The notes: generated by a model from the letters alone, not told the origin. DNA of 64,000 nucleotides from Moesziomyces globuligerus (GCA_030849465.1 JARVLF010000007.1:310001-374000), one strand, 5' to 3'; counted from the stretch's first letter, positions 19,523 to 29,292 are shown. A program made the numbers and translations.

Positions 19523-20722
19523 ATGGGTCTGCTCGATCACGTCGGCAGCGCCGTCTCCGGCGCCAAGTCGCACATCAAGCCTTCCAAGGAGGATCGCCCA
19601 CCCGAGGGCGCTTCCGCCGACGACACCGAGGAGCTCGACGAGGAATCTGGAAACATCCTCATGTCGCTCATCGGCCAGCTCCGCATAGGCATGGATCTGT
19701 CCAAGGTGACGCTCCCAACGTTTGTGCTCGAGCCCAGGTCCATGCTTGAGCGCATCACCGACTTTATGTCGCATCCTGACCTCATCTTCGGCGCCGGCAA
19801 GCTCGACTCGCCCGAGGAGCGCTTCCTCCAGGTCACGCGCTACTACCTCTCGGGCTGGCACATCAAGCCCAAGGGTGTCAAGAAGCCCTACAACCCCATC
19901 CTCGGCGAGTTCTTCCGCTGCACCTACAACTACACGGACGGCACCAAGGGCTACTACATTGCCGAGCAGGTCTCGCACCACCCACCCATCAGCGCGTACT
20001 ACTACGTCTCGCCCGAGAACAACCTGCTCTTCTACGGCGAGCTCAAGCCCAAGTCCAAGTTCCTCGGCAACTCGGCCGCCACCATCATGGGTGGCGAAAA
20101 CCGCGTCGTGCTGCTCGACCGCCAAGAAGATGGCGAATACCAGATCTCGATGCCCAACATGTACGCGCGCGGCATCCTCTTCGGCCGCATGGTGCTCGAG
20201 CTCGGCGACACGAGCAAGATCCGCAACGACGCCAACGACCTCAGCTGCGACGTCGAGTTCAAGACCAAGGGCTACTTCACGGGCACCTACAACGCCATCG
20301 GCGGCAAGGTGACCAAGGGCCACAAGGCGGTGGGCGAGATCACGGGCAAGTGGAGCGACTCGATGGACTACAAGGAGTCGAGCACGGGCAAGGTGGAGGA
20401 GCTCTTTGACGCGCACAAGGCGACGTTTGTGCAGAAGGAGGTGATCCCCGAGGACCAGCAGGAGGCCAACGAGTCGCGCAGGTTGTGGAGCAAGGTGACC
20501 GAGGGCATCAAGGAGAAGAACCTGGACAAGGCCACCGAGAGCAAGAGCGCCATCGAGGAGAAGCAGCGTGCGCTCGCCAAGGAGCGCGAGGAGAGCGGCA
20601 GCACGTGGTCGCCGCGCTTCTTTGTCCAGAAGGGCGAAAAGTACTACCCGAACATCGACGCGCTCCCCTCGGACGACTACCGTCCGCCGGTGGTGGTCGA
20701 GTACTTTGCCAAGCTTTCGTAG
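19523..20722 (+). CDS. Oxysterol-binding-protein-related lipid transfer protein (short ORD-only, Osh6/7-like)
   Basis: A 399-residue protein made almost entirely of an OSBP-related domain. LRIGMDLSKVTLPTFVLEPR near residue 60 forms the lid and lipid-contact region. KKPYNPILGEFFRC contains the PI4P-binding Lys and Asn, and the family fingerprint EQVSHHPP is at ~148-155. There is no PH domain, ankyrin repeat or FFAT motif, as in yeast Osh4-Osh7. The 'LPTF.LEPRSMLE' wording is closest to the Osh6/Osh7 branch, which exchanges phosphatidylserine for PI4P between the ER and plasma membrane. A lysine-rich helix (~320-360) precedes the C-terminus. The ATG at 19523 has a good context (CACCATGGG) and no intron is needed. 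Confidence 0.93.
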   Translation: MGLLDHVGSAVSGAKSHIKPSKEDRPPEGASADDTEELDEESGNILMSLIGQLRIGMDLSKVTLPTFVLEPRSMLERITDFMSHPDLIFGAGKLDSPEERFLQVTRYYLSGWHIKPKGVKKPYNPILGEFFRCTYNYTDGTKGYYIAEQVSHHPPISAYYYVSPENNLLFYGELKPKSKFLGNSAATIMGGENRVVLLDRQEDGEYQISMPNMYARGILFGRMVLELGDTSKIRNDANDLSCDVEFKTKGYFTGTYNAIGGKVTKGHKAVGEITGKWSDSMDYKESSTGKVEELFDAHKATFVQKEVIPEDQQEANESRRLWSKVTEGIKEKNLDKATESKSAIEEKQRALAKEREESGSTWSPRFFVQKGEKYYPNIDALPSDDYRPPVVVEYFAKLS

Positions 20723-21371
20723 AGCAGCGCGCATGCCTCGACTGCGCACGATGGATCCCCCTTTCCTACCCTAGACTCTTCTGGTCTGGCAGCTCTGCGT
20801 AGACGCTCCTTGTCGCGGTTCTCCCCGTCGATTGCCGCTACTGGCTCGGCCTATACTTTCCCGTCCTCGTGTCCGTCTGTCACTGTGTGCTTTCGTTGCT
20901 GCAATCGAATGCAATCGAATCAATGCATTTTATATTACCGAAGACTCCGCTTGCAGTGTGCGGAATGGTCGGGATGCGGTGTTGGAGCTCGCTGGTGGAT
21001 GGGCCAGGGAGCGCACGGTTGCGAGGCGTGGGTCCACTAGGCCGAGAAAAGCGGCGTGACAGTCGCGTAAATGGAGAGGGGACGCGTTGCGACGCGTGAA
21101 TCGCGTGCGGCGTAGGCGTGAAGGAAGGAGGCGTAGAATTTCATGTAGCTCAGGGCGTTGCTTGCATGCATGCTGTGATGGAGCATGTGTCAAGCTGTCG
21201 TGCCTTGTGCAGCTTTCCTTTCAGAGATCACGATCCCCACCACTCTCGACCTTGCACGCTTGTCCTCTCCTCTTTGGGATCGACCGACGCCTGCGCAGTA
21301 CCTCATTTATTGATATCCCCCTTGGATTCGTGGATCACTTCGACCTCCTACCCTGCGTTGACACGGCAACG
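20723..21371. other. Spacer between oxysterol-binding protein gene and Dif1-like gene
   Basis: 649 bases of 3' UTR and leader. The frame of the downstream gene is open back to 21087, but only through a TTG and with an Arg/Cys-rich sequence unlike protein. No other feature was seen. Confidence 0.4.
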
Positions 21372-22295
21372 ATGAGCACGTCGGATGTTCCGATCACGGC
21401 GGGTGGGGCGGCGACGGATTACTCGCGCGCGTTCAAGAAGCACTTTGGCGATCGACCCACGGCGTTTGCGCTGTCGGAATCCTCCCGGCCGTCGTCGGCA
21501 GCGTCTATAGCGAGTTCGGTGCAGCCGATGGTGGACCCGGCGTGCATTTTCGATCCCTTTGCTGCCTCGTCTTCGACACTTTCGAGTGCTGCGAATGGAC
21601 CCAGGCAGCAAGCTGCGGTTCAGAGCAGTGCACACGGTGTCGTGGATGTCGAGACGCACAACCAGCTCCAAAACTTGGGCTACCGCATCCGCTCTCGAAT
21701 CAACCAGGGCTACAACCGCACTCAAACCTCGCTCGACCCCTTTGGTTCGAATCACTCCACCGATCTTATGCGCTCGGAGCGAGAGATTCTGACCAACGTC
21801 ACCAATACTCGCCGCGCATGGAGCCGCGTGCAGAGCGCACCCTCTTCGGGCGCAGCCGACTTCAATGCCCTCAGATCTTCGCTCAACACTGAGGATATGG
21901 ATACAGACATGGCGGAAGCGATGACCAAGCAGACCAACCAAGACTACGCGGCGAAGCGCTCGCGCGATGATGACGACTCAGACAGCGAGGTGTCGGATCG
22001 ACCGACGTTGCAGGCCACCCCGAACGAACGCCGCATCGCCAGGCTTCCCACGCTCTCGTTCTCGTCGTCCATCTCGTCCAGCACCTCGTCGGTCTTTGAG
22101 CCGTCGGCCTCGCTCCAGCCGACCACCTCGCGGACCTTCGCACGCACACACAGCTCGGCTCACTCGCCCTTCCCACCTTCCCAGGTCGTCGATGCCACAG
22201 ATGCGCAAATGGACTTCGACCCCGCACCCCACGACAAGCTCCGACCGCATTCGGGATACGACTTTTCTTCGCACTTCAACAGCACAGACTTCTAA
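21372..22295 (+). CDS. Probable Dif1/Spd1-type ribonucleotide reductase regulator (PF08591-like)
   Basis: A 307-residue hydrophilic protein, probably disordered. The only family-like block is at ~100-118, reading LQNLGYRIRSRINQGYNRTQ. It resembles the Hug-type core of yeast Dif1 (a 'GMRIRQRVDQGY'-like segment as I recall it) and of the RNR-inhibitor family that includes Spd1. Those proteins control nuclear import and activity of the ribonucleotide reductase small subunit and are destroyed in S phase or after DNA damage. The N-terminal SRAFKKHFGDRPTAF and a basic-acidic patch (AAKRSRDDDDSDSE, possible NLS) are other visible features. The length exceeds the yeast proteins. ATG 21372 is the first in frame. 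Similarity rests on one motif recalled from memory, so confidence in function is moderate. Confidence 0.5.
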   Translation: MSTSDVPITAGGAATDYSRAFKKHFGDRPTAFALSESSRPSSAASIASSVQPMVDPACIFDPFAASSSTLSSAANGPRQQAAVQSSAHGVVDVETHNQLQNLGYRIRSRINQGYNRTQTSLDPFGSNHSTDLMRSEREILTNVTNTRRAWSRVQSAPSSGAADFNALRSSLNTEDMDTDMAEAMTKQTNQDYAAKRSRDDDDSDSEVSDRPTLQATPNERRIARLPTLSFSSSISSSTSSVFEPSASLQPTTSRTFARTHSSAHSPFPPSQVVDATDAQMDFDPAPHDKLRPHSGYDFSSHFNSTDF

Positions 22296-22513
22296 CACAC
22301 CTTTCCCCCCTTACATAGATTTCCACCCCACCGCCTATACCCATCCTCTTCCTTCTGTTCTCGTCTCTCGCATACAGCTTTTTAACATCGCATCGCAAAT
22401 CCATCCCATCTTGCTTCTTTCGCGTCCGTGTTATGATCCGAAAAGAGTATGTGCATTTTTGGGCAGTGATGATTATGGTATACAATGATTCTTGGGCATG
22501 GGGTTGGATATGT

Positions 22514-23650
22514 TCAGCCGACGAAGCGGAAGCTATCGGCCTGGACGTAGTATTTGGCGCTGAGGATGATCTGAGCATCCTTGCCCGTGGTCGACGAGAC
22601 GGCGACGCCTCCTTCGGACGTCGGGACGAGCTGGGCGATGTTGGTGGCGTCGACGAGGACAAAGTTCTGCGAAAAGGCGCGTGGATGCGAAGAGATGGGT
22701 GCGTCCGGGTCAAAGTTGCCGCGATTGCGGTTGGCGCCGTGCGTGGAGGACGTGGCCGACTTGGGCGCCGACGAGGCGGATGCGAGTGCAGACGCCGACT
22801 CGGGCGTGTGGTGCGCCACGGTCCCTGAGACAGTCAGCATCACCGAGGGCGCCGTAAAGTTCGCTATAGCATCGCAGACAGAAATCAAAGGTCAGCATAG
22901 TGAGGCTAAGCACAGAAGAGCGGGAGAGCGGGAGAGGAAGGGGAAAAGCCAGATGGGAAAGCGGAGGGAGACGATGTATGCTTCATATACTACTCGATAC
23001 GACAGTGGACCTTGGATGCGAAAAGTATCGAACCCTTATGAAAAGCGTCGCAGCCCATCTCCTCTCGGCGCACCGGAGCGCGCAAGTTGAGTGGACCAGG
23101 ACTTTGCTCGTTCTCGCCTCGAGCGCGGCAAGCAGGTCGGCAAGGTGCACACGATGATATCCTGCTCCCCTGACCTAGGCGGGCGCTACGACTCGGTCGA
23201 TGCCACACGAGTAGGCGGAACAAGCCCCGCGATTACAGGCCCTTGTCCAGCTCGTCGCGTCATCGACCGTGGAAGAGGCTTTCGTTGCACGTGTTTTCGA
23301 GTAATAGAGGAGGAGGAGCAGGGGCTGGGGTTGAATCGAGACTTACCTCCCTCGACGGCGCCTCCTAGAGCGTGGCAGTCGAATGTGTGGACCTCGTGCT
23401 TGCTGCCGGGCATGCTGTTGAGCATGGCCGAGAGCTCCTGTTGGCCGCTCACAGGTGTGCCGTTCCATACGATCGACGAGTTGGGCAGGTAGAGTGTCGG
23501 AACGAGATTGGTGCGCTGCGGCGAATCCGAGGCTGCGTAGTACGCCGATACGAACGTCTCGGCTGCCTTGGCAGCAAAGTCGGCGAGACGTCGGCTGTCC
23601 GCGCGCCTGTCGGCTGCGGGACCAGTGGGCACCGGACCTCCGGTTGCCAT
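22514..23650 (-). CDS. NTF2-like mRNA export factor (Nxt1/p15-like), two exons
   Basis: Model: exon 1 is 23650-23347 and exon 2 is 22863-22514 on the reverse strand, with one 483-bp intron (GTAAGT donor, TATAG acceptor). Phases join as G|CG, giving Ala. The product is about 217 residues. Exon 1 has the NTF2 helix (AAETFVSAYYAASDSPQ), LVPTLYLPNSSIVWNGTPVS and HEVHTFDCHALGG. Exon 2 supplies the strands VMLTVSGTVAHH, RAFSQNFVLVDA and AKYYVQADSFRFVG. The ending closely follows metazoan p15/NXT1, which pairs with the Mex67/NXF1 receptor to export mRNA through nuclear pores. An Ala/Ser/Asn-rich insert of roughly 40 residues between two strands is longer than in p15. The start is the first ATG in frame. 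Confidence 0.83.
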
Positions 23651-24364
23651 CGTTTCCGAGCTGCTGGCTCTTCGGGCCCAGAAGACGGGTGGGCTCGGAG
23701 TGAGGGGTGGTAGGAGCACGACGAGGCGAGGTGCGGTCAAGCTCGACGTCCCAAATTTGTCCAACACCTGCACCCTCGACTTCCGAATTCCGAAGTCAAT
23801 GGCAGCATGTCGTTGTGGAGAGCTGAGCCAGAGGTGCTGAGCCAGTGGCTAGGCCAGAGGCAGAGCCACAGCACAGCGTATGGGCAAATCCAAAGGGGAA
23901 AATCAGTCGCAGGCCACAGAAGGACCCACCGAGGCGATCTTCTCTGACCCTAAAGCACGCCATGCCCGCCTCCGGCCAGTCGAAATTCACGCCTGCTCTG
24001 CAGCCTGCAACGCCGGTCGTGCGCCACTCAACTGGCCTCTCGCCCTTTGGCTGGGCCAAAGTGACTCGGCTCACAGCCCGCTCTGCCCCGCTTGCACGCG
24101 GCACTCGTGAGCTCAAAATGAGCAGCAGAGCCACCACGGCCAACACTCTGGCCCAACGCTCGGTGATAGATCGCCTCCAACACCACGTCTTCTTCGCTCC
24201 ACACCACAAACCCGTCCTTCTGGTCACTGCGACCACGCACCTCCCACCGACACACGCAGAGCCATCTCACGCTCGCCCATTCAAGGGCCCACAACATCTG
24301 CATTCTCTCGTCGGCCTCCTCACCCGCTTAGCTCCGAACCTGCTTGGCGGCCCTCACGACCAAC
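23651..24364. promoter_or_regulatory. Divergent spacer NXT1-like / PLP-lyase-mevalonate kinase
   Basis: 714 bases between two divergent starts, holding both promoters. No strong TATA box was seen. The sequence near 24170-24364 is C/T-rich, as expected of a leader. Confidence 0.45.
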
Positions 24365-27241
24365 ATGTCGAGCCATCGCGACGCCTTCAGCGTCTCTTCC
24401 TCCCAGGCATCTACCGTCACTCCCTTCCACACCGACGTCGCCTCCTCCGTCGCTTCGCTCGACTCGTCCATCCCCACCTCGCCCGAGCCCTCTGACAGTG
24501 GCGACGATGTCGACATCAAGCTTCCCTTTGTCTCGCACAAGGACCGACGCGGCCCCAATGGCTACCGCTTCGCCACGCAGTGCGCCACCGTAGACGATCC
24601 CAACCACAAGGACCAGTATGGCTCCTCGTCCACCCCCATCTACATGTCCGCCACCTTCAAGGGCCTCCCCGGCGCCGAGTTCGACTATTCGCGCTCCGGC
24701 AACCCCACCCGCTCCATGCTCCAGCACCACCTCTGCCAGCTTCAGAACTGCAAGTACAGCTTCGCCGTCTCCAGCGGCATGGCCTGCCTCGACGTCGTCA
24801 CGCGCATCGTCAAGGCTGGCGAGCGCATCATCGCAGGTGACGATCTCTACGGCGGCACCAACCGTCTGCTCGGCTACCTCGCTTCTCACCAGAACATCCA
24901 CACCGACCACGTCGACACCACCGACGCCTCCAAGGTCGAGGAGATGCTCCAGAAGCGCGCCGCAGACGCCGCCGCCGGCCGCTGCGGCAAGGTCAGCATG
25001 GTCCTCCTCGAGACTCCCACCAACCCTTGCCTGAAGATCTGCGATCTGCAGCGATGCGCCGCGGCCGCCAAGAAGTGGGCTCCTGACGCCGTCGTCGTCG
25101 TCGACAACACCATGATGTCGCCCTACCTCATGCGTCCTCTCGAGCTCGGCGTCGATGTCGTCTACGACTCGGGCACCAAGTATCTCTCGGGTCACCACGA
25201 TCTCATGGCCGGCGTCATTGCCTGCGACCGCGACGACCTCGGCAAGCAGATCGCCTTCACCATCAACTCGATCGGCAATGCGCTCACTCCCATGGACTCG
25301 TTCCTCCTCCTCCGCGGCATCAAGACGCTCGCTGTGCGCATGGACCGCCAGCAGGCCTCCGCCATCACCGTCGCCCACTATCTGGACTCGCTCGGATTCA
25401 AGGTCAACTACCCCGGCCTCGCCTCGCACCCGTCCAAAGCCGTGCACGACAAGCAGGCGGCCGGGCCCGGCTCGGTGCTCAGCTTCGTCACGGGCGACAA
25501 GGCGCTCTCCGAACGTATCGTCGGCGCCACTCGACTCTGGGGTATCTCGGTCTCCTTTGGCTGCGTCAACAGTCTCATCTCGATGCCGTGCCTCATGTCG
25601 CACGCTTCCATCGACCCCAAGGTACGCGCCGCCCGAGGCATGCCTGAAGATCTCATCCGCCTCTGCGTCGGTATCGAGGACGAGCGCGATCTGCTCGAGG
25701 ACCTCGAGAACGCGCTCCTGCAGGCCGGCGCCATCCGCCGCAAGCGCTCCAGCCGATCCGCCCAGCTCGGCTCCACCACCGACAGCTCGCGCGCTGCCTC
25801 GCCAGATCCGATCGCCTACGAACGCACGCCTCTGCACACCGAAGAGCTCGCCCAGGACGACAAGGTCGGCGGTTTGGTCGACGACATGAACCGCGCCAAG
25901 CTCGAGACCCGCGGCGGTGAGGGGGAACCTCGCCTGGCCCAGGATCACCCGCCGCCGCCCACCTCGCTCGTCGTGAGCGCGCCCGGCAAGGTGATCCTCT
26001 TTGGAGAGCACGCCGTGGTGCACGGCGTCACCGCGATCGCCGGCTCGGTCGCGCTGCGCTGCTACGCCAGCGTCTCGCCGCGCGAGGATGGCAAGATCTC
26101 GCTCGACTTGCCTGACCTCGGCGTGGTGCACACGTGGAGCATCACCGAGCTGCCGTGGTCGGCGGTGCCCCATTCGATCCAGACCGGCGGTGCGGTTCCC
26201 GACTCGCTCGACGCAGGCCTGGTGAGCGCCATCGAGAAGGTGGTCGGCAACACGGTCAACGAGAGCGAGAGGAGCCACGCTGCCTCGATCGCATTCCTCG
26301 TGCTCTACATGTGCATTGTAGCGCGCAAGACCGACGCCCGTGCGCAGGCATTCGTGCTGCGCTCTGCTCTGCCCATCGGCGCTGGTCTCGGATCGAGCGC
26401 AGCGCTGAGCTCGTGCCTGGCTGCCGCACTCAACATGCTGTACGGCCGCATCCCGGCTCCTCAGGCGGGCGCCAATGAAGTGGCAGCCGAGCACTCGGCT
26501 TACGTGAACCAGTGGGCCTTCCTCTCGGAGAAGGTGATCCACGGCACGCCGTCCGGCGTGGACAACTCGGTGGCCGTCCACGGCGGCGCGATCGCCTTTA
26601 CGCGCGCGCACCCGAGCAACACGCTCACAGCCAACAAGATGGAGAAGCTCAAGGGCTTCTCGTCGTTCCGCTTCCTGCTGGTCGACAGCTGCGTGGGCCG
26701 CGAAGGCAAGAAGCTGATCGCGCACGTTGCCGCGCAGAAAGAGGCGGAGCCGGCGCGTGTCAACGCTGCGCTCGCCCGCATCCAGACTATCGCCGACCGG
26801 GCCAAGCACCTGCTCGGCGGCAGCTCGGACGTCGGCCGTGCCTTCCAGGTCGCCGCCCTGCACGAGCTGGTCAAGCAGAACCACACGGAGCTCGTGGGGC
26901 TCGAGGTGTCTCACCCGGCGCTCGAGCTGATCAAGAACAAGACCGAGGCGTTCGGTGCGGGCGAGCTGGCAACTAAGCTCACGGGCGCCGGCGGCGGAGG
27001 CTGCGCGGTCACGCTGCTGCCGGACGCGTTTGAGGCCAGCAAGGTGCACGAGCTCGTTGACGAGCTGACCAATGCAGGGTTCAAGTGCTACGAGACGCGC
27101 GTCGGCGGCGACGGATTCGGCGTCCGCGTGCCGCAGAGCGACGAGGACGCAGCGCAGGCCAAGCTCCGCTTCCAGGAGGTCAACGTCAGCGCCGAGCTCG
27201 CGCAGTGGGCAGAGGCACAGGACGGATGGGTGTTTGCCTGA
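24365..27241 (+). CDS. Bifunctional fusion: cystathionine lyase-type PLP enzyme + mevalonate kinase
   Basis: One uninterrupted 958-residue frame with two complete enzyme domains. Residues ~50-460 are a Cys/Met-metabolism PLP enzyme: FDYSRSGNPTR, the VSSGMACLDVV region, DNTMMSPYLMRPLELG and the Schiff-base motif SGTKYLSGHHD with Lys ~272. This resembles cystathionine beta-lyase (Str3 type; cystathionine to homocysteine). After a ~75-residue Ser/Arg/Pro linker, residues ~533-958 are mevalonate kinase (Erg12 activity; mevalonate to 5-phosphomevalonate): SAPGKVILFGEHAVVHG, the GHMP loop PIGAGLGSSAALSS (~669-682), HGTPSGVDNSV and KLTGAGGGGCAVTLL. All key motifs look intact. The frame extends seven codons upstream only via TTG, so ATG 24365 was chosen. 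An internal ATG near 25887 lies in the linker and could start a separate kinase. No stop or intron separates the halves. Confidence 0.92.
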   Translation: MSSHRDAFSVSSSQASTVTPFHTDVASSVASLDSSIPTSPEPSDSGDDVDIKLPFVSHKDRRGPNGYRFATQCATVDDPNHKDQYGSSSTPIYMSATFKGLPGAEFDYSRSGNPTRSMLQHHLCQLQNCKYSFAVSSGMACLDVVTRIVKAGERIIAGDDLYGGTNRLLGYLASHQNIHTDHVDTTDASKVEEMLQKRAADAAAGRCGKVSMVLLETPTNPCLKICDLQRCAAAAKKWAPDAVVVVDNTMMSPYLMRPLELGVDVVYDSGTKYLSGHHDLMAGVIACDRDDLGKQIAFTINSIGNALTPMDSFLLLRGIKTLAVRMDRQQASAITVAHYLDSLGFKVNYPGLASHPSKAVHDKQAAGPGSVLSFVTGDKALSERIVGATRLWGISVSFGCVNSLISMPCLMSHASIDPKVRAARGMPEDLIRLCVGIEDERDLLEDLENALLQAGAIRRKRSSRSAQLGSTTDSSRAASPDPIAYERTPLHTEELAQDDKVGGLVDDMNRAKLETRGGEGEPRLAQDHPPPPTSLVVSAPGKVILFGEHAVVHGVTAIAGSVALRCYASVSPREDGKISLDLPDLGVVHTWSITELPWSAVPHSIQTGGAVPDSLDAGLVSAIEKVVGNTVNESERSHAASIAFLVLYMCIVARKTDARAQAFVLRSALPIGAGLGSSAALSSCLAAALNMLYGRIPAPQAGANEVAAEHSAYVNQWAFLSEKVIHGTPSGVDNSVAVHGGAIAFTRAHPSNTLTANKMEKLKGFSSFRFLLVDSCVGREGKKLIAHVAAQKEAEPARVNAALARIQTIADRAKHLLGGSSDVGRAFQVAALHELVKQNHTELVGLEVSHPALELIKNKTEAFGAGELATKLTGAGGGGCAVTLLPDAFEASKVHELVDELTNAGFKCYETRVGGDGFGVRVPQSDEDAAQAKLRFQEVNVSAELAQWAEAQDGWVFA

Positions 27242-28239
27242 ACGTCAATCCTTTGCTGCAGGGCTTGGGCGATTCTTTAGCTTTCCGTTTCTTGTGTAGA
27301 AATTCCACGTTTCGATGCTCGAGATGCTGTGTTGCTGCCGTGTGTGCATGGTGGGTTTGGATGCGGACAGTGCTTTGCAGAGCTTGCGAAACAAAGAAAA
27401 CGAGGGCCTGCATGAGCGCAGGGTAAGGTTCCCACGCCTGTGCAGGTCAAGCTCCGGTGGCGGAGGCGCCAAGCGGAGAGAGCGGTTGGTGGGTCGAGAT
27501 GAAGCTGAGCGGCACGATGCATAACGACAGCCGCGCTGCTTCCGGAAGCTGCGCGAGGTTGGGTTGGAAGAGCGCCCTTTGTGTCCACCGAGCTTGTCGG
27601 CATCGCCGTGCGCGACCGGAGGAGCCGACATATAAGTAGCAGCAACACAAGGCAGAGTAGTTTGGGGGTGCACCCCCTCGAACCTTGTTGATCAAGCTCC
27701 TCAGATCGGCGTCGCGCTCTTCACCACCGTCTCTTTGGGTTGTTCCACAGCTGCTGGACTCAGCTTCTTTCTCCGTTTCGCACGTCCCGCACGTTTCGCA
27801 CAAACGCCGATCTGCGATCCGACAGGTGAGGCAACCTACGGGAGAAAGACGCAGACGTCGTGGACGTGTACCTTGTTCGTTGCTGCGCGTGCTCCGCTCG
27901 ACGTCGGCTGCCGTCGCTCGCCCTTTGTCGTTATCCGGTCGATTGGCAATGACCCCGTTTCTCCGCTCCGCCTGCACTACGCTGACCGACATCGCTTGTT
28001 CCGACTGCCCGCAGCCCACGACTCGACGATCCAGGTAGGTGCATCCACCCCCAAACCTTTCCGCACATACGGGGGCTCCGATGCGGGATCGTAGCCTATA
28101 AGAGCCCCACCCCATCCCTATCGTCCCTCATCGAGATCCCCAGTTTCGCCTCTTTCGAACCTCACGATACTAACGTCTGCTCTCTCTTCGCATCTAGAAC
28201 CTCGATTTCACTAGAAAATCTTCTCGCTAGGTAGACACG
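27242..28239. other. Spacer upstream of secreted barrel protein gene
   Basis: About 1 kb of 3' UTR, promoter and leader. A TATAAG at 28097-28102 is 138 bp before the next ATG, and another ATATAAG occurs at ~27630. Open frames across it lack protein-like features. Confidence 0.45.
28097..28102 (+). promoter_or_regulatory. TATA-like box for secreted barrel protein gene
   Basis: CCTATAAGAG lies 138 bp upstream of the ATG at 28240, a usual distance for a fungal TATA box with a short leader. The assignment is by motif and position only. Confidence 0.45.
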
Positions 28240-29181
28240 ATGACGTTCGCTCGGCTTCAGCGCATGGTGGTCATGTGCACGGTGGTGGCAGCTGGTCTGC
28301 TCGCCGTGCACGTGGCCGCCCTCCCCACGAGCCAGGCTCACCGGATGCACCTGGCTCACAAGCGCCACTTTGACGCCCGCGCCGAGCACGACGATCTCGA
28401 GGCCCAGGTGCATGCGCTCGAGGCGGCGCTTCAGCACTACGCCGAGTACGGCGATCAGCAGAGCCTCCAGACCTACCTCGATGGCATCGGCCACGGCTCG
28501 AACGCAAGCGAGAAGCCCGCCCCTGCTCAGGACGTGAGCCAGGGGAAGCCTCAGGCCGGTCAGCCTCAGCCCAAGCAGAACGCGGGCGAAGACTGCGAGG
28601 ACCAGGCCAACGTCCCGCCCAAGAAGGAGCCCAAAAAGGCGACCAAGCGCCCTGGCAATGATCAGCCTCAAACCCAACCCCATCTTCAGCCCAAACCCAA
28701 GCCTCAGCCTCAGGCTCAGGCTCAGCCGCAGCCTCAACCTCAGCCGGAGCCGAAGCCGAAGTCGTCGGGTCAGAGTCAGGATAACGGATCGATTGACGGC
28801 TACACTCCTCCGTCGTTCGCGACCTCGGAGGCGCCGTCGACCACGTCGCTCTACCGATCGGTGCCGTTCAAGGGCAAGGCTACGTTCTACAACACGGGCA
28901 TGGGCGCGTGCGGCGTGACCAACTGCGACAACGATCCGATCGTCGCCGTCTCCAAGGACGTCTTTGAGCAGTACAATCCGAGCTCGGGCAATCCGAACCA
29001 CAACTCGCTCTGCGGCCGCCGCATCGAGATCAGCTGGAACGGCAAGACGGCGCACGCCTTTGCCATGGACGAATGCCCCACCTGCGACGACCACAGCCTC
29101 GACCTCAGCCCGCAGGTGTTTGACAAGCTCGACCTCCGTGACAAGGGCGTGCTCGACGGCATCTCGTGGCGCTTCATCTAG
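28240..29181 (+). CDS. Secreted RlpA/expansin-like double-psi beta-barrel protein
   Basis: A 313-residue protein with a signal peptide (hydrophobic core MVVMCTVVAAGLLAVHVAAL, likely cleavage before ~LPTSQA). A possible Kex2 site follows (AHKRHF), then a Gln/Pro/Lys-rich linker encoded by CAGCCT-type repeats. Residues ~208-313 are the barrel: GKATFYNTGMGACG, FEQYNPSSG, SLCGRRIEISWNGKTAHAF and DECPTCDDHSLDLSP. The HSLDLS motif and paired cysteines are typical of RlpA/barwin/expansin folds. There is no C-terminal carbohydrate-binding domain, so it is not a full expansin; members of this type in fungi are called riboflavin-aldehyde-forming-enzyme-like, usually with unproven activity. It is probably extracellular or in the cell wall. 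The 3' end converges on SEC15 with a 111-bp gap. Confidence 0.88.
   Translation: MTFARLQRMVVMCTVVAAGLLAVHVAALPTSQAHRMHLAHKRHFDARAEHDDLEAQVHALEAALQHYAEYGDQQSLQTYLDGIGHGSNASEKPAPAQDVSQGKPQAGQPQPKQNAGEDCEDQANVPPKKEPKKATKRPGNDQPQTQPHLQPKPKPQPQAQAQPQPQPQPEPKPKSSGQSQDNGSIDGYTPPSFATSEAPSTTSLYRSVPFKGKATFYNTGMGACGVTNCDNDPIVAVSKDVFEQYNPSSGNPNHNSLCGRRIEISWNGKTAHAFAMDECPTCDDHSLDLSPQVFDKLDLRDKGVLDGISWRFI
28700..28756 (+). repeat. CAGCCT-type in-frame hexanucleotide repeat
   Basis: Imperfect CAGCCT/CAGGCT units encode a Pro-Gln/Ala-Gln linker in the secreted barrel protein. The repeat keeps frame, so copy changes would only alter linker length. Confidence 0.75.
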
Positions 29182-29292
29182 CGTGCCACTCGCTTGTGCA
29201 CAATCAGCTCGGCTGCGTTGATCGTTAGCCAGAATCCAAGAGTCGACCCGAACACCAATGTGATTGCGATGTGATTGCGGTGGCGTGCGGGG

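Noticed and set aside
24320..27049. 909-residue minus-strand frame
   Set aside because: Shadow of the PLP-lyase/mevalonate-kinase frame, caused by GC-biased third positions.
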